A DNA stretch of 64,000 nt from Neoarius graeffei (Eukaryota; Chordata; Actinopteri; Siluriformes; Ariidae), in assembly GCF_027579695.1 (NCBI RefSeq), contig NC_083582.1:30952964-31016963 (forward strand), written 5' to 3'. This document shows positions 21,776 through 32,600 of the stretch, one piece after another. The notes beneath the pieces are model-generated. The model made no database searches, was not told the origin of the DNA, and saw only the letters and a list, made by a program, of their open reading frames with translations. Position numbers and translations under genes: made by a program. How positions within the stretch are numbered: the first letter of the stretch is position 1; each line of letters starts with the position of its first letter.

Positions 21776-22880
21776 CTGCCACCAGAAGTCAAATAATTAC
21801 ATGAATGGAGTCGACCTGTGTGCAATTAAAGTGACATATGATCTCAATATAAATGCACCTGTTCCTGGAAGAATCCAGAATTTGTTAGAGAACATATCTA
21901 AACAAATAGCGTCATGAAGACCAAGGAGAAATCACAAGAAATCTGGGACAAAATTGTGGAAAAGACTCACGTAGAGTTTGGTTATTAAAAAACAAACAAA
22001 CAAACAAACGAACAAACAAACAAACAAACAAACAAACAAGCAAAAAAAAAACCCCAAACTTTGAAAATCCCACAGCATGCCGTTAAATCTGTTAATACAA
22101 AAAGAGAAAGAAAATGGTATAACCATGACTCTTTGCCTAGAGGAGTTAGCTAGACCAAGGGTATATCTGACATAGCTGAAAAGATCCACTGCTCAAATTG
22201 CAGAAACGTTTTACAGGACCACAGCCCAGACATATCACAATGCTGGACTTTATAGAAGAGTGGTGAGAAGAAAGCTGTTATTTAAAACATTTGGAGACTC
22301 AGGAACTAGGTGGGAAAAGGTTCTTTTGTTTGATTAGACCAATTTACTTTTTGGAACAAAGTGCTCAATTTGGTGAAAATCCAACACTGCTGTTTCACTG
22401 ACAAAAACTTTCCTATGGTGAAGCATGGTGGTGGTAGCATCATTTTGTGCAGATGCTTTTCATCAGCACGGACTGAGAAAGTGGTCAGGATTGGGGGTAA
22501 GCTTGATGGAACCAAATACAAGAAAACGTAATCCGGTCTGCAAGAGACTTGAGCAGCACTTCACTTTCCATACTTTCCAACAGGACACTAACTCTAAGCA
22601 TTCTGCCAAAGCTACACTGGAGTGGTTTAAAACCAAGAAACTGAAAGTGTTAGCATCTCCTAGTCCTCAAACCTATTGAGAATCTGAAGCAAGACTGTTG
22701 TTCACCAATGGTCTGCATCCAATCTGACAGTGCTGGAGCTATTCTGCCAAGAAGAAGAGGCAAAAATATCAGGATCCCGATGCAAAGCTGATAGAGATCC
22801 AAGAAGACAAAGCTGCGATTGCAGCTAAAAATATAATTCTGCTTATTTATTTAATTAGCCTTTTGTGTCACAATCAAAAT
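21776..22880 (+). pseudogene. Tc1-like transposon relic (third lineage), heavily decayed
   Basis: Remnants in the order of a Tc1 transposase gene: the start region ACCAAGGAGAAATCACAAGA (21921), AAGCATGGTGGTGGTAGCAT (22421), a coding piece FQQDTNSKH with the second catalytic Asp, then LEWFKTKKLKVL (22570-22650) and the terminal helix region near 22720. Many frameshifts and stops. A (CAAA)n expansion sits at 21990-22040 inside it. Element ends were not determined. Confidence 0.75.
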
Positions 22881-23211
22881 ATTTTGCATGTTTGAATGTT
22901 AGACATACAGTATTGTGCAAATCAAATGGTAAAATACCAATTAAGTCCATTTCGGTTCCGGATTATAACACTACAAAATGAAGAAATGTTAACGGTGGGT
23001 TTGTTACTGTCAATGCTTTCAATTAGTTATGACTAATCTTCATATAAATATTCATAACTAAATACAAATGCTGGTCACTTTTCAGTAGTTTTGACTAAGT
23101 AAATAATAAAAAGATGATATACATTAGTTCCAGACATTTAACATCACAATTGCTAGAGAAAACAAAACCTGCTCGCCAGCCAAGGTTTAATAACATATCA
23201 CACAAAGTTTT
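22881..23211 (-). other. pth1r: Downstream flank of receptor gene
   Basis: This is the likely 3' UTR region. A canonical AATAAA on the minus strand was not found close to the stop; the nearest (about 22843-22850) lies in the Tc1 relic. Confidence 0.35.
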
Positions 23212-23655
23212 TCAGAGAATCGTTTCCAAATCTTTCAGCGACACCAAGCCGGAATGATCTTCAGCTATAAAGTATAGCGATGGCTCTTTCTCTAATTCCT
23301 CCTCCACTTCTTGAGGTCCTACAATTTTTTGCCCATTCTGATCATACAGTGCCCCCATGCTGTCAGCACTTCTGAGCTCTGACTGCTGAACTCTGGGTAA
23401 TATGGTCTCTGGAGTCTCACTGGGTGTGTACCCTGGCAAGTTAGCAATGTGTGATTGGCCTCTGACTCCTACAGTCACACCCCGAGCCAGGACTGGTCCA
23501 TGGGCGCCAAGGCAGATGCTCTGAGTGGTGGTGTGTGATGTCATGCCGCCATAGTAACAGCTCCCACCCCCGGTGCTGCTGACTACACGTGCCTTTTGCT
23601 TGATATCCAGAGCGAGGCTCCGCCGTAGCCACACCTTTTTCACCTCTGCCTGCAC
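23212..23655 (-). CDS. pth1r: Receptor terminal exon: cytoplasmic tail
   Basis: 444 bp including TGA at 23212-23214; acceptor TTGATCACAG. Starts [17 protein letters not shown], the helix 8 region, and ends LKDLETIL. The last four residues form a class I PDZ ligand. Confidence 0.92.
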   Translation of the reverse strand: MQAEVKKVWLRRSLALDIKQKARVVSSTGGGSCYYGGMTSHTTTQSICLGAHGPVLARGVTVGVRGQSHIANLPGYTPSETPETILPRVQQSELRSADSMGALYDQNGQKIVGPQEVEEELEKEPSLYFIAEDHSGLVSLKDLETIL

Positions 23656-26600
23656 CTGTGATCAACAAATACAGTTCTAGTACTTTTCTCAAGATGTTAC
23701 TGATGAATGAATGAAAGAGTTTTATCAGGATGCTTTGAGCTACGACACACCCCTTGATGTCTTTTGCTTTTGATTTGTTTAATTACATGCAATGAGAAAC
23801 CAAATCAAATGAAACAGCAAAGGAATGAAAAGGATAAAAGCGCACTAGGTCAGATCAAAATCAAATATACATCCGAAGTTCCAGTTTACACTTTTTTCCC
23901 CCCATTGTTCACTGTCTTACTGGGAAACGTCTGCTTATCAGGTCGTTAGTGACACTGACTTGATGACACTTTAAGAGGTTATCAAATGAACTTTAGTTAA
24001 TCCAGACTAATGGTACAGCCCTTTCTATACAATTTCACATTTCCTTACCTTCCGTTCTGACCTAACCTCTGAATGACATCGTATTTGATTTTAAAGTTAA
24101 GAAAATGGCTTTTAAAAGGATTTTAAAAGTTCAATTGGATGCAGAACAATATTAGAACATCTCATCTCATCTCATCTCATTATCTGTAGCCGCTTTATCC
24201 TGTTCTACAGGGTCGCAGGCAAGCTGGAGCCTATCCCAACTGACTACGGGCGAGAGGTGGGGTACACCCTGGACAAGTCGCCAGGTCATCACAGGGTGGA
24301 CACATATGCCGCTTTTCCACTACCAACGCGGCTGAGCCGTGCCGTGCTGAGTTGGGCTGAGTCAAGCTGAGCGGGGCTGTTGGAGTTGCATTTCGACTAC
24401 AACCGCGCTGAGCCGTGCTGGCTGGAAGTGGGTGGACACATTGGGTGGAGTTAGCGAAAGTGGGTGGACGTTACGTGATGTCGTTAGGCGGCGCAAACAG
24501 TGACATCAGTGACCTTTTAAGTGGTAGTCTCATGACCCGGAGAGTAAACAATAAACATGGAGGACATGGAGTTGTTAGTGTTGCTGGTCTTGGTGCTGTG
24601 GCTTGTTGTCACCAACAACGCCAACAGATACTGGCAAGAGTGTATAGATGAGGCGAGGCGCATAAGGCTTCAGAAATTCTCGTAATTCGTAATTCTTCTT
24701 CTTCCGGGTTTACGGTGTTTACAGATCCCAGCGTGCTCGCGGGGCGTGTGTGGGCATGTGAGGACACTCCTCCTCACCAATCAGTGCACAGGGGAGTGTC
24801 TCCTCACGCCCCTAGCCCCACTCGGCTCGGTTTGGCTTGCTTCAGCCCTACTCCAAAACCGTGCGAGTTTTGGGTGCTGAGTAAGGCTGAAGCGAGCTGA
24901 GTCGCGCCACTCTGAGGTAGTCGAAACGCGAGCCGTGTCGGGCTGAAAAAGGGTAGTGGAAAAGGGCCAATAGAGACAGACAACCATTCACAGTCAATTT
25001 AGAGTCACCAGTTAACCTAACCTGCATGTCTTTGGACTGTGGGGGAAACCGGAGCACCCAGAGGAAACCCACGTGGACAACATGCAAACTCCACACAGAA
25101 AGGCCCTCACCGGCCACGGGGCTTGAACCTGGACCTTCTTGCTGTGAGGCGACAGCACTACACCACCATGCCGCCCATATATTAGAACATATGTACATCA
25201 TTTTTACCCTTAACTGTCAACATGGTGGAAGTTGCAAACAAGGCAAAAAAATCTAATAAGATCTGTCTATGGAAAAGTAGGCGTGTCACTGAGTTGATAA
25301 ACACCGATCAGCCATAACGTTATGACCACTGACAGCTGAAGTGGATAACATTGATTATCTCATTACAGCGGCATCTGTCAAGGGTTGGGATATATTAGGC
25401 AGCAAGAGAACAGTCAGTTCTCAAAGTTAATGTGTTGGAAGCAGGAAAAATGGGCAAGCATAAGGATCTGAGTGACTTTGACAAGGGCCAAATTGTGATC
25501 GCTAGATGACTGGATCTGAACATCTCCAAAATGGCACATCTTGTGGGATTATAGAGCTACTGTAGCACAACCTGCTGAAAAAGTTAATTCTGGCTAAAAC
25601 AGAAAGGTGCCAGCATTAACTTTTGCAGCAGCTTGTGCTACAGTAGCTCTTCTGTGGGATTGGACCATATGGGCTAGCCTTCGTGACAATGGCCAAATTG
25701 TGATGGCTAGATGATTGGATCTGAGCATTTCCAAAATGGCACATCTTGTGGGGTGTTCCTGGTATGCAGTGATTAGTACCTACCAAAAGTGGTCCAAGGA
25801 AGGACACTGGCGAACTGGTGACAGGGTCATGGGTGTCGAAGGCTCATTGATTCACATGGGGTACGAAGGCTAGCCCATATGGTCCAATCCCACAGAAGAG
25901 CTTCTATAGCACAAACTGCTGCAAAAGTTAATGCTGGCACCTTTCTGTTTTAGCCAGCACGAACTTTTTCAGCAGGTTGTGCTACAGTAGCTCTGTAACC
26001 CCACAAGATGTGCCATTTTGGAGATGCTCAGACCCAGTCATCTGGCCATCACAGTTTGGCCCTTGTCAAAGTCGCTCAGATCCTTACGCTTGCCCATTTT
26101 TCCTGCTTCCAACACGTCAACTTCAAGAACTGACTGTTCTCTTGCTGTCTAATATATCCCACCCTTTGACAGGTGCCATTGTAATGAGATAATCAATGTA
26201 ATTCACTTCACCTCTCAGTGGTCATAATGTTATGTCTGATTGGTGTATGATGAGGTGCTTTTAGAAATGAACATTTTAAGGCAGCCTGAAACCAACCTCA
26301 AGAGGCAAAAATAACAACATTTTTGATTTCAAGCAAATATTTGAATACGTAAAAGGATGGAAAAAAAAAAAACAAGTCATGCATGCACTTGGATTTCCAT
26401 AAAATCAATATTACTTTTAATTAGAATTTCTGGTTTTTTAAGCATTTATAGTACCTCTCCATTGCAGAAACAGTAGATGAAGGCCACAAAAAAGCCCTTA
26501 AAGGAAGAAAAATAAAACCATCAATCCAATTATGTTTGAAACATGAATACAATATCAATAAATTTGCTTCCATGTACAAACTGATTTTCAGTAATAACTG

Positions 26601-29600
26601 CTTACTAACATGTACATAGGCACATGCTTAATTTTATTTTGCCAAGTAAAATATGTAATGTACCAAACCCTGATTATTGGGCTCTTCCAGCAAGTTAACC
26701 TTCATCTTAACTCAAGATGTAAAGTCCTTTGTAGTGTTTTCTGCCTTTTTGTATATTATAGCAAAAAATAACTTTTTTTGTAGTGTGTGGTAAAGAGCAT
26801 GGGGTCAGGTTTTACCTGTAACGAATTGAAGAATATCTCATAGTGCATCTGGATCTGCCAAAGCAGCCCGGTGACCTCGGTGTAAGGAAGACCCATAAAC
26901 ACCATGTAGTGCACCCCAAAGAGTGGCATCAGCACCAGCGTCGACTTCAACAGCTTCCTGCACAAAAAAAACCCTCGTAATAACAGTCTGTACTTTCACC
27001 TTGTTTCTATTTTACGTGAGTACGTTTTCATACTTTCACCTTGTTTTAGGGTGACCAGATTTCCCTAGTCTGAAACCGGGACACTTTTGCGCGCGACCAT
27101 GCTCGTGCACGCACACCTTTTTTTTAACGTAAACGTGACACTCAGAGAGGTGCTCTTATCATTTTGTTGAAGCTCACATTTATCAACATCTCACATGAAA
27201 TAAAACAAACAGGCATTTTGTTATCTAGTAGCATAGTGGTATACAGATCAGTTAAATTATGGTCAGACAACAGATTTTGTAATGGCTGAGAATAGGCCAG
27301 GCTATGTCCATAGGCCAAATTTAAACTGATTTATTTCACCTGTTTGTGAGAACGCCAAGAAGAATGCATATGCACATGTAGGCTATATCTCTACAATTGT
27401 ATGCACTATAGCATGAACTTAAAGTAGATATGTGACCTCAACATAGCCTAGGCCAGAATCAACCTTACTAACCATTCCCCACAACTGAATGAATAAAGCA
27501 AGAAGATGTGTACAAAAGTGAACACTTTAATGGAAGGTGCAACAAGCTGTTCAACACAGCAATATGGCCAAACTGTCAGAATGGTATGTTAAACAGAAAC
27601 AAAAAAGAGACAAGTGATTTGAGAACAGTGGCGGCTGGTAGTCTTTCAAACAGGGGAGGCTGGTCGGTTACGATATTTCCAGATTTTAAAAGAAAAAACA
27701 CATCAATTTTGCCCATACTCTTGCCTCTGATCTGGCTGATTGTTGGCAGGGTCACGAACTGTGAACTAACAGGTTCTTTTGGCCCATTAGCCTACTGTCC
27801 AATATACATGATGGTGGTGTTGGGGGGGGGGGGGGGGGGGGTATTTTAACATTTTATATTTTAAAATTGTGGCATGTTGTTTAAAAATTGACCTCGGCTG
27901 TGTTTTTGTTTAAAAATGTTTTCCAAATTGTAGCTGTGTTTACTTCATATCCAGAGAAATATATATTCCAATATAATATACTCAGCATAAACATTTTAAA
28001 TAGATTCTATATTTTTGGTCCATCCATGACATACTACTAAAGTAGCCTATTTACTGTTGTTGATGTGGGTCACTTGCTGTTAGCCAATTCACTTTCTCGT
28101 ACCAGGAGAGCCGAAAGGAACAAGTATTATTCCCTACCTTTTTCACCAAGTCAATTTGAGGCGTTGGTCTACCCTGCTCTTTAATTTTAATTTTTTCCTC
28201 GAAAGGAAGACTGGCAAATGGCTTCGCCAAAATTAAATCAGCAATGCTTGGCATCCGTGCGCAGCTTTCTTGCTAGCTGACTAGCCCCCTCAAGTTCAAG
28301 TTCAGTCACTCAAATAAACAAAATTTCAGGAACTAAGATAGCAAACTTGACAACACTATATTTACACTTTATTTACAATGAAAATATATACAAACTAAAA
28401 AAGCTGGTAGAAACCATATGTAATGAATGAAATCGAAATGTAAGCTGATCTCTTACAATACACCACAGCACTTGCGAATCCGCATGGGACTGAACTGATG
28501 TTGCCAGATATTGCTGACATTATCCAGCCCAAAATATGTTCAAACCCGCCAAAATGCACTTAAAACCGCCCAATCTGGCAACACTGTTGCCTGTCTATAG
28601 TTGAAACAAGCTGTCAATCAAAGAAAATATCCGGCCGCTTTCACCAATCACCAGTCTCCTCGCGGAAACTGCCATGTCCCTCCCATGTGAGGCTGGGAGT
28701 CTGGTGGGCGGGCGTTTTCGCAGTATTTGTCCAATAACCGTCTTGTATTTTGAGATTGAAAAGCGCATAGCTCCCAAATGCCGTTGAAGTCCACTGAGGC
28801 TGGGAGTCCGTGGGACTCCGTGGGCGGGCATTTTAGCAGTATTTGTCCAATAATCGTCTTGCATTTTGAGATTGACAAGCACATAGCTCCCAATCCACTG
28901 AGGCTGGGCTGCATCGCGCTGTCACGAGGGGGGAAAACTCACGCACACATTAGGCGAACTGGGGAAAGTTATAACGGAATGATTTCACACTGTAGTGGGT
29001 TGAGCACATATATTTCTATGATTCTGGATCTGAAATAGCAATGTTATAAGGTCGGCTATAACATAAGCCTAGCGCAATTCATCCTACACGATGTTCATCA
29101 TTTTTAGAGGAGGCTGAGCCTCCCTCGTTGTCTTAGAGCAATCGCCTGTGTTTGAGAATATATACTACGGAAGCCGAGAGAGGCCCTTTATATAATCCTT
29201 TTTTTTATTCACCTTGTTATCCCGAGATAACGACATAATTAATTCAGGATCTCGAGAAAACAACACAACTAATTCGAGATCTCGAGAAAACAAAACAATT
29301 ATTCCGTGATCTCGAGAAAACAAAATTATTTCTAGGGCTGTCAAACGATTAAAAATTTTAATTGCGATTAATCTCATAAAATTATGTAGTTAATTGCGAT
29401 TAATCGCAAAAAAATCTTTAAAGGACCCAAGGCATGGTGGTTTGTTGATGCTTTAAATGGGCTCGTGGAGGTTTCCGGATGTTATATCCGCAGCCTTTCT
29501 CGAAATGAACCCTCAGCACGTAGATATAGCCTCCTGGGAGAAAGCCCCATTTCAGCCCTTTTCCCAGTGCGTCGTTTTGCTAATGAGAAGCATGGAGGCG

Positions 29601-32600
29601 GGGAAGGGTAGAGGGTGAGGGCGGGCCATGGGGGGAGGGGGAGGGGCTTGACCAAGCTGCGCATACACATACTCACTGCTATCAGCGCCTGTAGCCACGC
29701 TGCTAAGACAAAACCCCGTTCTCCCTCGGACTCCTTTCGTAAACTCAACGTGACACAGAGAACAGAGAGTGAGAGTGTTCGGAGTGGTAGTTTACAAACG
29801 TATAATACCCTAGGCTTGAACACGCACTCCATAACCAAAGAGGATAGAAGCAGCAACTACAGCAACATATCGCTTATCCAACAGAAGACATGCATTGCGG
29901 AGCAATAGTCAAACATAAGCTCATAAGTTACAGTCAATTTCCAGACTAAACTCAGTTTAAAAGAGCATGCTGCATGCTTTTTGGTTTTGTAGCGCAGAGT
30001 ACCTGGCTAACTGCAGGAAGCGGTTAGCTGCACAGCTAATGTAGCCATTGCTAGGCTAACGCACCGATTTTAAAACACAGTAAAACGACTTAACAGTTAT
30101 ATACTTACTTGTTCGGTGTTTGTGGCTGATGTGGCAGGGATGCTTGGTACGGACCCAGACTTCAGTGACAGTTGATGTGCAAAACCTGCCCTGTACTGTC
30201 CCAAGTTGTGGAAACATTCATCAGGAAAATGCTTCCGACAAACATACACCGTCTTAGGTAGACTCGACGGCGTATTATTGGAGTAAATAAAATTAAGCCA
30301 CTGCGTCTTCAGGGGCTCTCCCGTCGGCAGTAAAAACAGACTCTTTTCTGTGTTGTCACATCCATGTACAGCGCAATTTCCATGTTTCGCTCGCTTAGGT
30401 GATGCCATGTTGTTGTGTCCTCTATGGTCTCCTCACTACAAAATTGAAGTGACGTATCTATGGTGGCAACTTTTGAGCTGAGCGGGCAATCCATACAGTG
30501 GGTGGGAATCCAGAAGGGGGGCGTGGGGATCATCTCCCTTGCTGACGTAGTAAAGGGAAGAGCTTATCAACGCGCCATTTTGACACGCCATTCTCAAATG
30601 TTGACAAAGGGTGGGCATAGTTTGGTTTACACATTATGACATTTCTAGCCACTGGGGTGACTTAAGAAGGTCAGAGGAACTCATTTTAACGTTAAAAAAC
30701 CTCAGAAAGTGAAAATTTCATGCTATGGGACCTTTAAACATCTGTTTAAATTGTACTCAAATACATTTCTACATCAGAGCAAACATTTGAATATATGCTC
30801 TGATGCTCCATGTCAATTATAAGGCTCATCTTCTTTATGATAGACAATATATCGGCCTAATGCACAAATATTTGGCATTCGGGTTTTGATATTAGATCTA
30901 GGCATGCAGCATATTCTTTCCAGTGTAGCCTATCAGACATCTGTTGGGCATACTGTAGGCTATGTGCAAAATACAATTTGGAGAAATAACAGACTGTATT
31001 TTTTTTCTCAACTGTAATGGCTGCAAGCTACACTTCGAAGAGCAAAGAGGAAGTAGTTTGACTCCTGCAAGTTCATTCAAGTGAAGCAGTAGGCTATTTG
31101 GAAATCGCTAGAATACCTACAATCTACAGGTGGAGAAAAGGGAATGTGCGCATTCCCGATCGTAGCCCGTCAGATATCAACACATTTCACCCGATAAAGT
31201 GAAAGTAAACGGAACTCGCACCGCATCGCATATGCAGACTACAATTTAACTGACCATGTTGCGGGTTTATTTGACAAGTTGTAGAGCTACGTTTTACCAC
31301 AAAGTTAATGTTATAACTAGCTTTATTTTGCATGCTAGTCACCCGCGAAAATCTGCATTGTTCCTTACCAAGATGAACCCAATTCACTGTACCCTCCAAT
31401 AACGCGTCATTTTTTTTAATCGCAATCAAATTAAATTGCGTTAACGCACTAATAACGCGTTAACTTCGACAGCCCTAATTATTTCATGATCTCGAGTAAA
31501 CAGCTGAGAAATGGTTCATTCAGGTGCGCCAAGAGACTTGTGATATGCTGACTTTGGGGCTATTTCTCATTCTGTATAGATGCAACTTTGGTCATTAGAA
31601 TGTCTGGAATAATCGATCACCTAATAAGGCAATATTTTGATCAGGGGTTGACACAGGGAGAGATTGCATTAAGTCTTTTAATAAGGGATAATTTCAAAAT
31701 TAGTCCGCGGCACCTCCGCAGAAGACTGGCCCGGCTTCGTCTCTACCCACGGAGATACAGTGATCCAGCTGAGATCATGAAATAATTGTTTTGTTTTCTC
31801 GAGATCACGGAATAATTGTTTTGTTTTCTCGAGATCTCGGAATAACGGTTTTGTTTTCTCGAGATCTCGGAATAACGGTTTTGTTTTCTCGAGATCTCGA
31901 ATTAATTATGTCATTATCTCGGGATAACAAGGTGAATAAAAAAAGATTATATGAAGGGCCTCTCTCTGCTTCCGTAAATATACACTCAAACAAAACAGCA
32001 GTAAAGGAGGAGAGGGGCGACAGCCCGAGGAAAGCCCCCACAGGAGCGCACAGCATTTGCAGCATAGGCTACCCAACTCAGTACAGGAACAAAGCACTTA
32101 CAGTGTGTGCAGTAGGCTTCGTGCGCATTGTTCTGCGCCTCTCGGAGGAAGGGGTAGGTGCCCTGTAAATCTTTGGAAAAGGTACATTTTCTTTTCGGCA
32201 TAATTGTTGCGGCATTACTGCTGCTAGACAAAGAACATTCGCGCCAGTTAATGTTTATTTTATTGTTGCATGGCAACACGTTCTGTTGTCTGGAATAATG
32301 TGACTAAATAAACACCCATGCCACAGGGCCAGGGGGCAGTAACCAGGAAAGTTTGCGATTCCTGTCAATTCATCAAAATAGTAAATGCAGGCATTTCTCC
32401 GCTAATGATTCCCACACTGCTCAGTCGCAAACGTCGCAAGTGGCGAAAACCGGGACATATCCGTGTCCCGACAGACTTTTGTCGGGACTCGGGACACACA
32501 ACCCCAAATCGGGACTGTCCCGGTAAAACCGGGACGTCTGGTCACCCTACCTTGTTTACCAAATTTATGTGATTGATTTTTGCATGCCTTCAACTAGTTT

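Larger units (their letters stand above)
29333..31477. mobile_element. hAT-type element (TAGGGCTGTC family)
   Basis: Ends TAGGGCTGTCAAACG and (inverted) TAGGGCTGTCGAAGT, with a perfect 8-bp duplication ATTATTTC at 29325-29332 and 31478-31485. Subterminal ATTAATCGC-type repeats are present. Inserted in the terminal array of the 29166-31976 element. It contains a Kolobok-type element. Confidence 0.85.
29166..31976 (+). mobile_element. DNA element with long TIRs of CTCGAGAT-type repeats; integrase-type fragment
   Basis: Ends TACGGAAGCCGAGAGAGGCC and (inverted) TACGGAAGCAGAGAGAGGCC. The flanks AATATATAC / AATATACAC may be an imperfect 9-bp duplication. Behind each end is an array of ~30-36-bp units containing TTCTCGAGATCTCGGAATAA, in opposite orientation on the two sides. 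The interior keeps a short transposase-like frame at 31600. Superfamily uncertain. Confidence 0.65.
27047..32549 (-). mobile_element. hAT transposon with nested insertions (5.5 kb overall)
   Basis: Terminal repeats TAGGGTGACCAGA at both ends and a perfect 8-bp duplication CCTTGTTT at 27039-27046 and 32550-32557. Next to the right end, on the minus strand, lies the N-terminus of its own transposase. Most of its length is other elements inserted in it. It occupies the receptor intron between the TM5 and TM6 exons. Confidence 0.88.

Noticed and set aside
21932-22189. Open frame with FVCLFVCLFVC repeat
   Set aside because: It is the translation of a (CAAA)n expansion inside a Tc1 relic on the wrong strand.
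24415-24900. Short open frames shared by 24.4-24.9 kb and 49.8-50.3 kb
   Set aside because: They recur because both are copies of the same non-coding Harbinger MITE; stops and shifts differ and no domain is present.
29482-29856. 124-codon minus-strand frame beside the THAP exon
   Set aside because: No recognisable motif and low-complexity composition; it lies in the non-coding part of the Kolobok-type element.
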